Source of the DNA: Streptomyces kurssanovii
GTDB lineage: Bacteria; Actinomycetota; Actinomycetes; Streptomycetales; Streptomycetaceae
Length of the DNA: 64,000 nucleotides
NCBI RefSeq assembly: GCF_014649695.1
Contig: NZ_BMTN01000018.1
Coordinates: 62,001 to 126,000 of the forward strand
Reading direction: 5' to 3'
The notes under the pieces were generated by a model that saw only the letters and a list, made by a program, of their open reading frames with translations, was not told the origin of the DNA and ran no database searches. Below, in pieces: positions 25,782-34,486 of this stretch; position 1 is the first letter of the stretch, and each line of letters begins with the position of its first letter. The position numbers and the translations under genes are program-made.

Positions 25782-26819
25782 CTACTTGACGAGGAAGCCG
25801 CGCAGGTCGTCGAGGACCTCGCCGGCGGCGGTGACGCCGAGACCCAGGTACCAGGTCTCGTCGGGAACGTCCTTGGCCTGCCCGGCCTTCACGGCCTTCA
25901 GGTCCTTCCACAGCGGGTTGGACTCGGCGGTGTCGCGCTCGGTCTTCGACGGGTCGCCGTAGACGCCGGTGAAGATCCAGTCGGCGTCGGCCTCGTCCAT
26001 CTTCTCGGGGCTGATCTCGGCGGCGAGGTCGTTGATCTGCTGGTTCTTCGGCCGCGGGACGCCGGCGTCGTCGAGGATCGTGCCGATGAAGGACGCCTTC
26101 GCGTAGAGGCGGATCTTGCCCGGCATGTAACGGAGCATGGTGACCGTCGGCTTGTTCTCGCCGAGGTCGGTGCCGAGCTGCTTCGCCTTCTTCTCGTACT
26201 CGCCGAGCTTGGCCTTCGCCTCCGCGGTCCTGTCGAGCGCCGCGGCGTTGAGGAGGTAGTTCTCCTTCCAGGTGAAGCCCGGGCGGATGGAGAAGACCGT
26301 CGGCGCGATCTGCGACAGCTCCTTGTACTTGTCGCTCGCGCGCAGCTGGCTGCCGAGGATCAGGTCCGGCTTGAGGGCGGCGATGGCCTCGAGGTTGAGG
26401 CTGTTGATGGTGCCGACGTTCTTGGGGCTGCCGGCTTCCTTCTTCAGGTAGCCGGGGATGCCGTCGTCGCCTTCGGTGGGCGCGTAGCCGACGGGCCGGA
26501 TACCGAGGGAGGCGACGTTGTCCAGCTCACCGACGTCGAGGACGACGACCCGCTTGGGCGCGGCCTTGATCTCGGTCTTGCCGAGGGCGTGGGTGATGGT
26601 GCGGGGGAACTCGCCGGCCTTGGCGTCCGTACCCATCGCCGCCGTCTTGGCGGCGGCGTCGCCGAAGTCCTTGCCGCCCTGGGCCACGGCCTTCTTGCCG
26701 CCGTCGTCCGCCTTGGCGCCCGCGTCCTTGTCCGCACCGCCGCCGGCGCCGCAGGCGGCGAGGGAGAGAGCGGCTGCGAGGGCGACTGCGGCGGCTGTGC
26801 CGCGGCGGCGTAGGGACAT
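25782..26819 (-). CDS. Iron-siderophore ABC transporter substrate-binding lipoprotein
   Basis: This is a 345-residue extracellular binding protein with a lipobox LSLAACG (Cys near residue 23), followed by a Lys/Asp/Gly-rich tether. The FepB/FhuD-type core begins ITHALGKTEIKAAPKRVVVLD. ALKPDLILGSQLRASDKYKEL and DWIFTGVYGD are typical of cluster-8 (type III) helical-backbone binding proteins. The iron box at 26841-26859 lies just upstream. The permease and ATPase are not next to it, so it may be an orphan binding protein sharing an uptake system elsewhere. Neighbouring genes do not suggest the siderophore. Confidence 0.92.
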   Translation of the reverse strand: MSLRRRGTAAAVALAAALSLAACGAGGGADKDAGAKADDGGKKAVAQGGKDFGDAAAKTAAMGTDAKAGEFPRTITHALGKTEIKAAPKRVVVLDVGELDNVASLGIRPVGYAPTEGDDGIPGYLKKEAGSPKNVGTINSLNLEAIAALKPDLILGSQLRASDKYKELSQIAPTVFSIRPGFTWKENYLLNAAALDRTAEAKAKLGEYEKKAKQLGTDLGENKPTVTMLRYMPGKIRLYAKASFIGTILDDAGVPRPKNQQINDLAAEISPEKMDEADADWIFTGVYGDPSKTERDTAESNPLWKDLKAVKAGQAKDVPDETWYLGLGVTAAGEVLDDLRGFLVK

Positions 26820-26840
26820 GACGTGCTCCTGATCCGGTAC

Positions 26841-26859
26841 TTAGGTGGGCCTTACCTTA
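26841..26859 (-). promoter_or_regulatory. Iron box upstream of siderophore-binding lipoprotein
   Basis: On the minus strand the 19 bases read taaggtaaggcccacctaa. They match 16 of 19 positions of the consensus ttaggttaggctcacctaa for DmdR/IdeR. The box lies about 21 bp before the ATG of the binding-protein gene. Confidence 0.85.
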
Positions 26860-27003
26860 AGCACGGGCAGGCCGGGGAGCACAACCGCCCCCTCAATCAC
26901 AGGCGAATCAGGGCATGGACACCCATATGTGTGAAGAGACCTCTCTCGTGTTGTTCGGCAGGAAGTGCGATACCTAGCTTCAGAGTCCGGAGGTGAGGCA
27001 TCG

Positions 27004-28251
27004 ATGACAGCCTGTGCCATCGAGACCGCCGCGGCAGACGGGGCGGTGACGAGTACGGACGGTACGGACGGTTCGGACGGCGCGCGGACCACGAGCGACG
27101 CGGAGGTCCCTCGCGGCGCGGCGGCCCCGGCGATCACGATCACCGCGGACGGCACGTACGGAGCCCGCCTGGCGGGGACGGGCGACGCGCTGTTCCCCGA
27201 GCGATGGACCCTCGACGGCCTCGAGCCGTACGCCGTTCCGCTGCCGCTCGACCAGCCGGAGGAGCGCCACGCACAGGTGCTGCCGCTCTCCGACGGCCGG
27301 GTGCTGATCAGCCGCCGGGTCGCGGAGCGGCACACCTTCTCGCTGCTGTACCCGACCGGTCCGGCGACGGGCGAACTGCCCCTCGGGGCCGTCCACACCG
27401 AGGAGTTGACACTGCTGCCGCCGTCCCCGGACGGCGTCCTCGCCTACGCCCTGGTGCCGAACGCGCATTCCACCGGCATCTGGCTGGTGGCGGGCGGGGC
27501 CCGCGGCCCCGAGCGCGTCGCGGAGGTTGCCGGGCACTGCTCGGGCGGCGCGTGGCTGGACCGTGCGGGACGACTGCTCGCGCTGGACCGCAGACGGCCG
27601 GACGGCGGCCCGGTCAAGACGGTCGTGGTCGACCTGGCGCGCGGCGGCGAGGTGACGCCGCTGCTCCAGATCACCGACGAGAGCGACGACCGGCTGCTGC
27701 TCGCGGACCCCGACAGCGGTCTGCTGCTGATCCGTTCGAACGCGCCCGGGCCCGGACAGGACCGGCTCGGCTGGGGCGTGCTGGGCAGCGCCCGGCCGGT
27801 GCGTTTCCCCCGGAGCCTGCGGCTGCCGGACGCACTGGTGACACCGTTCGCGGTACAGCCGGGGCAGGTCCTGATGCCGGAGAGCTGTGCGGTGGCGCTG
27901 CGGATCGACGGCGCGGCCGGCAGCTGGGTGGGCCTGTGGCGCCCCTCGGCCCGCCGGATGATCCAACTCGCCCCTCCACAAGGCTGGTTGACGGGAGCCG
28001 GGACCTGGAACCGGGACGGCGTGCTGCAACTGCCGTACGCGACGCAGCCGGTGCCGTGCGGGGTGATCCGTACGGAGGTTCCGGAAGCGCTCGGCGCCTC
28101 TGCAGAAACCTTCGGTCACATGGCGGCCGCAGAACCGGCACAAGCGGAAGCCGCAGGTGGGGAACCGTGCGAGGGCTCCGAGGGTCCTGTTGTGTGCAGG
28201 CCCGTCCCGTTGCAGCAGGCGCCTCTCACCGGGCGCGGTTCCCGTGGCTAG
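27004..28251 (+). CDS. Hypothetical protein with beta-propeller-like repeats
   Basis: The protein is 415 residues, starting at ATG 27004 behind a strong ggagg; an upstream GTG frame is less likely. After a Thr/Asp/Gly-rich N-terminal 45 residues it is nearly all beta. Recurrent patterns (LPLSDGRVLISRRV, LLPPSPDGVLAYALV, GGAWLDRAGRLLALDRR, LLLADPDSGLLLIRS) look like the blades of a TolB/WD-type propeller. There is no signal peptide, so it is probably cytosolic. I know of similar streptomycete proteins only as hypotheticals. The C-terminal 50 residues are Ala/Glu-rich and disordered. Confidence 0.72.
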   Translation: MTACAIETAAADGAVTSTDGTDGSDGARTTSDAEVPRGAAAPAITITADGTYGARLAGTGDALFPERWTLDGLEPYAVPLPLDQPEERHAQVLPLSDGRVLISRRVAERHTFSLLYPTGPATGELPLGAVHTEELTLLPPSPDGVLAYALVPNAHSTGIWLVAGGARGPERVAEVAGHCSGGAWLDRAGRLLALDRRRPDGGPVKTVVVDLARGGEVTPLLQITDESDDRLLLADPDSGLLLIRSNAPGPGQDRLGWGVLGSARPVRFPRSLRLPDALVTPFAVQPGQVLMPESCAVALRIDGAAGSWVGLWRPSARRMIQLAPPQGWLTGAGTWNRDGVLQLPYATQPVPCGVIRTEVPEALGASAETFGHMAAAEPAQAEAAGGEPCEGSEGPVVCRPVPLQQAPLTGRGSRG

Positions 28252-28347
28252 ACTCACGGGCCGGGGCGACCGGGCCACGGTTCCGGCCGGCGGCCGGGGG
28301 GCCTGCGACACGTGTAAGCAGCGATTTTCTACGGGGTGACTTCCCAC

Positions 28348-28548
28348 ATGTCAGAAGCCCGAACCGACACGACCCACACGCGCCCGCGTCCGCAGTCCGC
28401 GACGCCGGGGCGGGGCGAAACCGGTGGCGGTGGCGGTAGTGCGAGTCCGGGTGCCGGCAGGCACCGGGGCGGTGCGGCGGCGAAGGACGATTCGCCGGCG
28501 CCGGGGCGGGGTCGGCACCGGAGGCCGTCGGGGGGCGACGGAGCGTAA
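28348..28548 (+). CDS. Small disordered hypothetical protein, 66 aa
   Basis: ATG at 28348 begins MSEARTDTTHTRPRPQS, followed by Gly-rich stretches and two GRHR motifs (GAGRHRGGAAAKDDS and GRGRHRRPSGGDG). The duplicated GRHRG/GRHRR pattern occurs in short streptomycete proteins, from memory. It is basic and low in complexity with no fold. The ribosome binding site is weak. It may be real, but the composition alone cannot settle it. Confidence 0.4.
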   Translation: MSEARTDTTHTRPRPQSATPGRGETGGGGGSASPGAGRHRGGAAAKDDSPAPGRGRHRRPSGGDGA

Positions 28549-28593
28549 GGGGGCGGCGCGGGTGGCGAGTGGCGCCTGCGGCGGGCTTGTCCC

Positions 28594-29565
28594 CTACCCC
28601 CGCCTCAGCCCCAGCACCTCCCCCGCCGCGAACGTCTCGCCCCGCGGCTTCGCGTCGAAGTACGGCGTCAGGACCCCGTCCAGCTCGTCGAAGCCGAACG
28701 TCGGGCCCTTCGACAAGGACGCGTCGAACTTCGCCGCCACCCGCGGGCGTTCCACCACCGCCACCATCCCGCCGTGCACGACCAGCAGTTGGCCGTTGAC
28801 GACGGCCGCGGCCGGTGAGGACAGGTAGCCCACCAGAGGCGCGACGTGCTCCGGCGACAGAGCGTCGAAGCCGCCCGGTTCCGCCTCCGCGAAGCCCGCG
28901 AAGACGTCCTCGGTCATACGGGTCCTCGCCCGGGGGCAGATCACGTTCGCCGTGACGCCGTACTTCGCGAGGGCGTGCGCCGTCGAGGTCGTCAGGCCCA
29001 CGATGCCGCCTTTGGCGGCTGCGTAGTTGGGCTGGCCCGCCGAGCCGGCGAGGAACGCCTCGGAGGAGGTGTTGACGATCCGTCCGTACACCTGGCCGTC
29101 CGCCGCCGCCTTGGCGCGTTCTCTCCAGTGCGCGGCCGCGAATCGCGTGGTGTTGAAGTGGCCCTTGAGATGGACCCGGATGACCGCGTCCCACTCGTCC
29201 TCGCTCATCGAGAAGACCATCCGGTCGCGCAGGATGCCCGCGTTGTTGACGAGGATGTCCAGCTTGCCGTACTCGCGGACGGCCAGGTCGACCAGCGCCC
29301 GGGCCGTGCGGAAGTCGGCGATGTCGCCCAGGTGGGCCACGGCCCGGCCGCCCGCCGCGCGGATCTCGTCGGCGACCGACCCGGCGACCGACCCGGAGAC
29401 GGACTCAGCGGCCGACCCGGCGACCGCCTCGTCCCCTCCCGGCGGCCCGTAGTCGTTGACGACGACGGCCGCACCCAGCCGCGCCAGTTCCAGCGCCTCG
29501 GCCCGGCCGAGGCCGCGGCCCGCGCCGGTGACGATCGCGCTCAGGCCCTCCAATGGGAGTGACAT
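28594..29565 (-). CDS. SDR dehydrogenase of the steroid/multifunctional-enzyme type
   Basis: This 323-residue short-chain dehydrogenase resembles the dehydrogenase part of peroxisomal multifunctional enzyme 2 / 17-beta-HSD4 and actinobacterial Hsd4A-like proteins. It has SAIVTGAGRGLGRAEAL, DILVNNAGILRDRMVF, NTSSEAFLAGSAGQPNYAAAKGG (Ser-Tyr-Lys) and VTANVICPRARTRMT. It would oxidise a 3-hydroxyacyl-CoA in the steroid side chain. An inserted segment of SVSGSVAGSVAD repeats (about residues 50-70) is unusual and arises from a small DNA tandem repeat. It is the last gene of the MaoC-ADH-SDR operon, separated from ADH by 13 bp. Start is ATG 29565. Confidence 0.88.
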   Translation of the reverse strand: MSLPLEGLSAIVTGAGRGLGRAEALELARLGAAVVVNDYGPPGGDEAVAGSAAESVSGSVAGSVADEIRAAGGRAVAHLGDIADFRTARALVDLAVREYGKLDILVNNAGILRDRMVFSMSEDEWDAVIRVHLKGHFNTTRFAAAHWRERAKAAADGQVYGRIVNTSSEAFLAGSAGQPNYAAAKGGIVGLTTSTAHALAKYGVTANVICPRARTRMTEDVFAGFAEAEPGGFDALSPEHVAPLVGYLSSPAAAVVNGQLLVVHGGMVAVVERPRVAAKFDASLSKGPTFGFDELDGVLTPYFDAKPRGETFAAGEVLGLRRG

Positions 29566-29578
29566 GCCGCCCGTCCCC

Positions 29579-30655
29579 TCAGATTTCGATGCACGTGCGC
29601 AGGGCCTCGCCGCTGCGCATCTGCGCCACCGCGTCGTTGATGCCGGCGAGCGGCACCCGGTGGGTGATGAGGCCCGCCAGGTCGATCCGGCCGGCCCGCC
29701 AGAGCTCGATGGCCCGTTCGTAGGAGCGCAGCACGTCCCCGCCGCCGTACATGGACGGGAGGATGCGCTTCTCGTCGAAGAACAGCTCGAACATGTTGAA
29801 CCGCAGGTGGTCGTCCATCGCGCCGGCGCCGACGACGCACAGCGTCCCGCCGCGTCGGGTCGTCTCGTAGGCCGTGCGGGCGGTCGCCGACTTCCCGACG
29901 ACCTCGAAGACGTAGTCGAAGCCCTCCCCCGCGGTGATCCGTTGCTTGGCGTCGACGAGCGCCTCCGGCTCCACCGCTTCCGTCGCGCCGAACCGCAGGG
30001 CCGCCTCACGCCGGGACGCGACGGGGTCGACGGCGACGATCTGGGCCGCGCCCCGCAGTTTCGCGCCCTGGATCGCGGAGATGCCGACGCCGCCGCAGCC
30101 GATGACGGCGACGGAGGAACCGGTTTCCACCTTCGCCGTGTTGATGGCCGCGCCGAGTCCGGTGGTGACGCCGCAGCCGATGAGTGCGGCGATGTCGAAG
30201 GGCACGTCGTCGGGTATCGGCACCGCGCAGCCCGCGGCGACGACGACCTCCTCGGTGAAGGTGCCGGTGCCCGCGAAGCCGAAGACGTCGCCGCCGGGGC
30301 GGCGGAAGTTGGGCGTGCCGGCGTTCATGAACCCGGCCAGGCACAGATGACCCTGCTCCCGCTTGCAGGAGGCGCAGGCTCCGCAGGCGGGCAGCCAGCA
30401 CATCAGGACCCGGTCGCCCGCGCCGAGTCCGACGACCCCGTCGCCGACGTCGAGGATCTCGCCGGCGCCCTCGTGGCCGGGAACGAAGGGGGCGGGCTGC
30501 GGCAGCACACCGTTCATGGCGGAGACGTCGGAGTGGCACAGGCCGGTGGCCCTGATCCGGATCCGCACCTTGCCGGGGCCGAAGCCCACCGCCTCGACGT
30601 CGTCGAGGACTTCGAGTTTGTCCTGGCCGATCTCGTGCACTACGGCTGCGCGCAT
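29579..30655 (-). CDS. Zinc-dependent alcohol dehydrogenase (class III-like MDR)
   Basis: This is a 358-residue medium-chain dehydrogenase. Catalytic zinc ligands lie in GLCHSDVSAMNG (Cys) and VPGHEGAGEI (His-Glu). The structural zinc site has four cysteines in CGACASCKREQGHLC. The Rossmann glycines are VAVIGCGGVGISAIQGAK. In this operon it may oxidise the terminal alcohol made by the P450 on a sterol side chain. That is inferred from context; many related actinobacterial enzymes act on other alcohols. Middle gene of the operon, 13 bp after MaoC. Confidence 0.88.
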   Translation of the reverse strand: MRAAVVHEIGQDKLEVLDDVEAVGFGPGKVRIRIRATGLCHSDVSAMNGVLPQPAPFVPGHEGAGEILDVGDGVVGLGAGDRVLMCWLPACGACASCKREQGHLCLAGFMNAGTPNFRRPGGDVFGFAGTGTFTEEVVVAAGCAVPIPDDVPFDIAALIGCGVTTGLGAAINTAKVETGSSVAVIGCGGVGISAIQGAKLRGAAQIVAVDPVASRREAALRFGATEAVEPEALVDAKQRITAGEGFDYVFEVVGKSATARTAYETTRRGGTLCVVGAGAMDDHLRFNMFELFFDEKRILPSMYGGGDVLRSYERAIELWRAGRIDLAGLITHRVPLAGINDAVAQMRSGEALRTCIEI

Positions 30656-30668
30656 GGTGCGGCTCCCT

Positions 30669-31523
30669 TCACACGGTTTCTACGAGGGTGTCGGCGAGGA
30701 CGGGGGCGTCGTCCCGGTCGGCGGCGCTCACCACCACCTGGACCCGGCCGGGCAGGTCCCACATCCGGATGCGGAGGGTCTCGCCGGGGAAGACGACGCC
30801 CGCGAAGCGGGCGCGGTACGAGCGGACACGGGTGACGTCCCCGCCGAGCAGGGTGTCGATGACGGCCTTCAGGGTCGTGCCGTACGTGCACAGGCCGTGC
30901 AGGATCGGCCGGTCGAAGCCGGCGAGCTTGGCGAAGTCGGGGTCGGCGTGCAGGGGGTTGAGGTCGCCGGAGAGCCGGTAGAGCAGGGCCTGGTCCTCGC
31001 GGATGTGCCGCTCCACGGTCGCGTCGGGGGCGCGGCCCGGGAGGTCGAGGCGCTCGGACGGCCCGCGTTCCCCGCCGAAGCCGCCCTCGCCGCGGACGAA
31101 GAGCTGGGAGTCGCTGGTCCACAGCGGCCCGTCGTCGTCGGCCGCCTCGGTACGCAGGACCAGGACCGCTGCCTTCCCCTTGTCGTACACGGCGGCGATC
31201 CGTGAGGAGGAGGTGGCGGTGCCGGTGACGGGGATCGGGCGGTGCAGTGTGATGCGCTGGCCGCCGTGGAGTACCGACGCGAGCGCGATGTCGAGTCCGG
31301 GGAGCGTGATGCCGCTGACGACGCCCCTGCCCGCGCCTGCCACGGTGGCGAAGCTCGGCAGCACGTGGAGCCGGGACTCGAGGGTGTAGCGCAGCTCGTC
31401 GGGGTCGGTGGCGGGGCGGCCGGCGCCCACGCCGAGGTGGTACAGCTGGATGTCCTTGTGGTCCCAGGTGACGGTGGTGGAGCGGGGCTCCGCGGCGACG
31501 GCCCTGGCGGCGTCAATGGGCAT
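30669..31523 (-). CDS. MaoC-like (R)-specific enoyl-CoA hydratase, Hsd4B/ChsH-like
   Basis: This is a 284-residue double hot-dog hydratase 2. The active-site segment YRLSGDLNPLHADPDFAKLA (about residues 183-202), followed by GFDRPILHGLCTYG, holds the catalytic Asp and His. The N-terminal half (WDHKDIQLYHLGVGAG, VLPSFATVAG) closely resembles the mycobacterial KstR-regulated protein Rv3538. It hydrates trans-enoyl-CoA during side-chain beta-oxidation. First gene of the operon with ADH and SDR. Start ATG 31523 has gaggag upstream. The promoter at 31648-31676 and KstR site at 31620-31633 lie in its leader region. Confidence 0.9.
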   Translation of the reverse strand: MPIDAARAVAAEPRSTTVTWDHKDIQLYHLGVGAGRPATDPDELRYTLESRLHVLPSFATVAGAGRGVVSGITLPGLDIALASVLHGGQRITLHRPIPVTGTATSSSRIAAVYDKGKAAVLVLRTEAADDDGPLWTSDSQLFVRGEGGFGGERGPSERLDLPGRAPDATVERHIREDQALLYRLSGDLNPLHADPDFAKLAGFDRPILHGLCTYGTTLKAVIDTLLGGDVTRVRSYRARFAGVVFPGETLRIRMWDLPGRVQVVVSAADRDDAPVLADTLVETV

Positions 31524-31619
31524 GGGGCTGCTGCTCCTCGGTGAGGTGAAGACCTCGGCACGGCCGTCCGCACCGTCGGCCGCACCGAGGTCGTACGGGA
31601 CCGGCCAGGCGAGCCGTTC

Positions 31620-31633
31620 TAGAACGCGTTCTA
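31620..31633 (-). promoter_or_regulatory. KstR operator, perfect palindrome
   Basis: tagaacgcgttcta matches the KstR pattern TnnAACnnGTTnnA at all specified positions and is fully palindromic. It lies about 97 bp upstream of the MaoC start, just downstream of a good promoter on the same strand, where a bound repressor would block transcription. Confidence 0.8.
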
Positions 31634-31647
31634 GGCCGATGGCCCTA

Positions 31648-31676
31648 TGTATAGCGCGGCCTCGAAAGGTTGTGAA
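31648..31676 (-). promoter_or_regulatory. Sigma-70-type promoter of the MaoC-ADH-SDR operon
   Basis: On the minus strand ttcaca (31676-31671) and tataca (31653-31648) are separated by 17 bases. The predicted start is near 31641, so the KstR site lies about 8-21 bases into the transcript. Confidence 0.6.
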
Positions 31677-31793
31677 GACTGCTGACGCCACGTCAGTTCC
31701 GTCCGGTGGCCGTGCTCACCCGGGACATTTGTCACCGGCGGGTCCGTACATACGGCTCTGCCGGCGGGCCGGCCGGTCCGTAGCGTCGGAGCC

Positions 31794-32346
31794 ATGAACA
31801 GTTCCAGGACACGTCAGTGCGGTGGGCCCGTGGCAGCCGGCCCGCCAGGCGGATTCGCGATGCTGCCCTGGCTGCTGATGGGGCTCGGCGCCGTCGCCAA
31901 TCTCGTCAAGGGCGGGACCCCCAACCCCTGGGTCGGCGCCCTCGGGGTGCTCGCCTTCAACTCGCTCTACCTCGCCGTCGTCTTCCGCGCCTTCGACGAC
32001 GCCAAGCGCGACTCCGCCGCGACCCCCTCGTGCGCCTGTCGGGCCGCTGCTGGAACCGGAGGCGGAGACCCTGCTCGGCTGGGTGGTACGGGAGTCGGTG
32101 ACCAACGTCGTACGCCACTCAGGGGCGTCGCGCTGCGAGATCGCCCTCACGGACGCCGCCGGCCACGCCCGCCTCACGATCACGGACGACGGCCGCGGCC
32201 CCGGCGAGTCGCCCGGCTCGCCCGGCAGCGGCCTGCGGGGACTCTCGGAGCGGCTCGCCGCCGCGGGCGGCACGCTGGAGTCGGGCCCGGCCTCGCGGGG
32301 CGGCTTCCCCGTGACCGCCGAAGTGCCGGTCCCGGTCGTAGCCTGA
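31794..32346 (+). pseudogene. Sensor histidine kinase remnant, internally deleted and frameshifted
   Basis: The first part (from ATG 31794) encodes a membrane segment (AMLPWLLMGLGAVANLV, ALGVLAFNSLYLAVVFRAF). The frame ends in noise after DAKRDSAATP. From about 32032, in another frame, comes the ATPase end of a DesK-type kinase: VGPLLEPEAETLLGWVVRES, then NVVRHSGASRCEIAL, DDGRGPG and GLRGLSERLAAAGG. The sensor's remaining helices, the histidine-containing dimerisation domain and part of the ATP lid are missing, so a deletion of perhaps 200 codons joined the ends out of frame. It directly precedes an intact response regulator. Confidence 0.8.
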
Positions 32347-32350
32347 GTCC

Positions 32351-32992
32351 GTGAACGAGATGCCGCGGGACCACAGACCGGCGAAGTCCGTGCGTGTCCT
32401 TCTCGCGGAGGACCAGGGCATGATGCGGGGCGCGCTCGCCCTGCTGCTGGGCCTGGAGGCCGACATCGACGTGGTCGCGCAGGTGGGGCGCGGCGATCAG
32501 ATCGTGGACGCGGCGCTCACGTCGCGGCCGGACGTGGCGCTGCTCGACATCGAACTCCCAGGGTGCAGCGGCCTGGACGCCGCCGCCGACCTGGCGCGGG
32601 AGGTGCCGGACTGCCGGGTGCTGATCCTCACCACGTTCGGCAGGCCGGGCTATCTGCGGCGGGCCATGGAGGCGGGGGCGGCCGGGTTCCTCGTCAAGGA
32701 CGGGCCGGTGGAGGACCTGGCCCAGGCGATCCGGCGGGTGCTGACCGGCGAGACGGTCGTCGATCCGGCGCTGGCCGCGGCGGCGCTCGGCGCCGGGCCG
32801 AACCCGCTGACGGCCCGGGAACGGGACGCTCTCGGCGCGTCGGTGGACGGGGCGACGGTCGCCGACATCGCGGAGACACTGCACCTGTCCGAGTCGACCG
32901 TACGGAACTACCTGTCGTCGGCGATCGGCAAGACCGGCACCCGCAACCGCATGGAGGCCGTCCGGGCGGCCCGGCAGCAGGGCTGGCTCTGA
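32351..32992 (+). CDS. NarL/LuxR-type response regulator, orphaned from its kinase
   Basis: This is a 213-residue regulator. The receiver domain (about residues 13-128) has the acidic pocket LLAEDQGMMRG, the phosphoacceptor in VALLDIELPG (Asp near residue 64), LTTFG and the lysine in FLVKDGP. The LuxR helix-turn-helix follows: NPLTARERDAL, VADIAETLHLSESTVRNYLS. It is DesR-like. It starts with GTG at 32351, 4 bp after the kinase remnant. With its partner broken it may be phosphorylated by another kinase or acetyl phosphate, or may be on the way to loss. The target is unknown. Confidence 0.9.
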   Translation: MNEMPRDHRPAKSVRVLLAEDQGMMRGALALLLGLEADIDVVAQVGRGDQIVDAALTSRPDVALLDIELPGCSGLDAAADLAREVPDCRVLILTTFGRPGYLRRAMEAGAAGFLVKDGPVEDLAQAIRRVLTGETVVDPALAAAALGAGPNPLTARERDALGASVDGATVADIAETLHLSESTVRNYLSSAIGKTGTRNRMEAVRAARQQGWL

Positions 32993-33020
32993 CGGCCGCA
33001 CCCGGCGTGCCTCACCGTCG

Positions 33021-34466
33021 TCATGCCCGGTCCGCCGCGGTCCGCGGCAGCCACAGCAGCATGAGCACCGCGCCGGCGAGGAGCACGCCCGCCCCCGTAC
33101 GGAAGGCCAGCGCGTAACCGGCCGTCAGGTCCTCCGGTCCGGTGCCGCCGCCGGAGCGTGCGGCGGCGACCGTCGACAGGATCGACAGGCCGAGCGCGCC
33201 CCCCATCGTGCGGGAGGTGTTGATGAGGCCGGAGACCAGGCCCGCGTCGTCGGGGTCCGCGCCCGAGGTGGCAAGGGCGGCGAGCGGCGTGGCGGCCAGA
33301 CCGATGCCCGCCATCATCAGGATCCCGGGGCCCGCGATCGCCGTGAGGTACGTGCCGTCGGCGGTCATCGTGGACTGCCAGCCGAATCCGGTCGCCGCGA
33401 TCAGGGTCCCGAGGACGGCGACGTTGCGCGCGCCGCCTCTGGCCATCAGCGACGGCGCCAGTTTCGAGCCGACGATGACGCTGACGGAGCTGGGGACGAG
33501 GGCGAGGCCGGCCTCCAGCGGGGTGTAGCCGAGGACGCTCTGGGCGTAGACCGTCATGAAGAACCACATGGCGAAGGACGCGGAACCGGTCACCAGCATG
33601 GACACGTTGGCGGCCGACACGGCCCGCGACCGGAACAGCTTCAGCGGCATGAGCGGCGCCTTCGTCCTGGCCTCCACCACCAGGAACAGGCCGAGCAGCG
33701 CGAGCCCGCCGAGCAGCGGCAGCAGCGTCCCGCCGGCGCCCCAGCCGGACTCCTCCGTCTGCACGATGCCGTACGCGACGGCGGCCAGACCGCCCGTCAC
33801 CAGGACCGCGCCGGGCAGATCGAGCCTGCGGCTGCCGCCGGTGCGGCTCTCCGTCAGCCACAGGACGGCGGCGGCCAGCACCACCACACCGACGGGGACG
33901 TTGATGAGCAGCACCCATCGCCAGGACAGCAGGTCGGTCAGTACCCCGCCGACGAACCCGCCCGCCGCGCCGCCCGCGGCTCCGACGGCCGCCCAGGTGG
34001 CGATCGCGCGGGTCCGTGCCGGGCCCGGCGGCACGGCGGAGGTGATGATGGTCAGCGTCGCCGGCGCGAGCACGGCCGCGCCGAGCCCCTGCACCGCGCG
34101 TGCGGCGAGCAACTGCCGGCCTTCCTGCGCGAGTCCGCCCGCGACGGAGGCGGCGGTGAACAGGCTCAGCCCGACGATGAACATCCGCTTGCGGCCGAAT
34201 ATGTCCGCCGCCCGCCCGCCGAGGAGCATGAAACCGGCGAACGCGATCGAGTAGGCGTTGAGCACCCATTGCAGCCCCGTCGCCGAGAGCCCGAGGTCGG
34301 CGCGCATCGACGGCAGCGCCACGTTCACCACGGACACGTCCAGCACGACGAGGAAAGCGCCGGCGCACGCGGCGAGGACCACCGCCCAGGTACGGGGCGA
34401 GGGCGTGGTGGGCGCGGGTGCGAGCGACTTCTGCGCGTTCGAGGGGGCTTGGGGCATGCCTGTCAT
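33021..34466 (-). CDS. DHA2-family (14-TM) MFS drug exporter
   Basis: This is a 481-residue 14-helix proton antiporter of the EmrB/QacA type. Motifs include LDVSVVNVALPSM (motif D1), LGGRAADIFGRKRMF (motif A), RAVQGLGAAVLAPATLTII (motif B) and GFVGGVLTDLLSWRWVLLINVP (motif C). It probably exports a lipophilic drug or metabolite. Start ATG 34466 (or 34457). The inverted repeat at 34487-34512 lies 21 bp upstream and looks like a repressor site; the matching TetR gene is not adjacent. Confidence 0.9.
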   Translation of the reverse strand: MTGMPQAPSNAQKSLAPAPTTPSPRTWAVVLAACAGAFLVVLDVSVVNVALPSMRADLGLSATGLQWVLNAYSIAFAGFMLLGGRAADIFGRKRMFIVGLSLFTAASVAGGLAQEGRQLLAARAVQGLGAAVLAPATLTIITSAVPPGPARTRAIATWAAVGAAGGAAGGFVGGVLTDLLSWRWVLLINVPVGVVVLAAAVLWLTESRTGGSRRLDLPGAVLVTGGLAAVAYGIVQTEESGWGAGGTLLPLLGGLALLGLFLVVEARTKAPLMPLKLFRSRAVSAANVSMLVTGSASFAMWFFMTVYAQSVLGYTPLEAGLALVPSSVSVIVGSKLAPSLMARGGARNVAVLGTLIAATGFGWQSTMTADGTYLTAIAGPGILMMAGIGLAATPLAALATSGADPDDAGLVSGLINTSRTMGGALGLSILSTVAAARSGGGTGPEDLTAGYALAFRTGAGVLLAGAVLMLLWLPRTAADRA

Positions 34467-34486
34467 GGTCGCAGCGACAGATCGGT

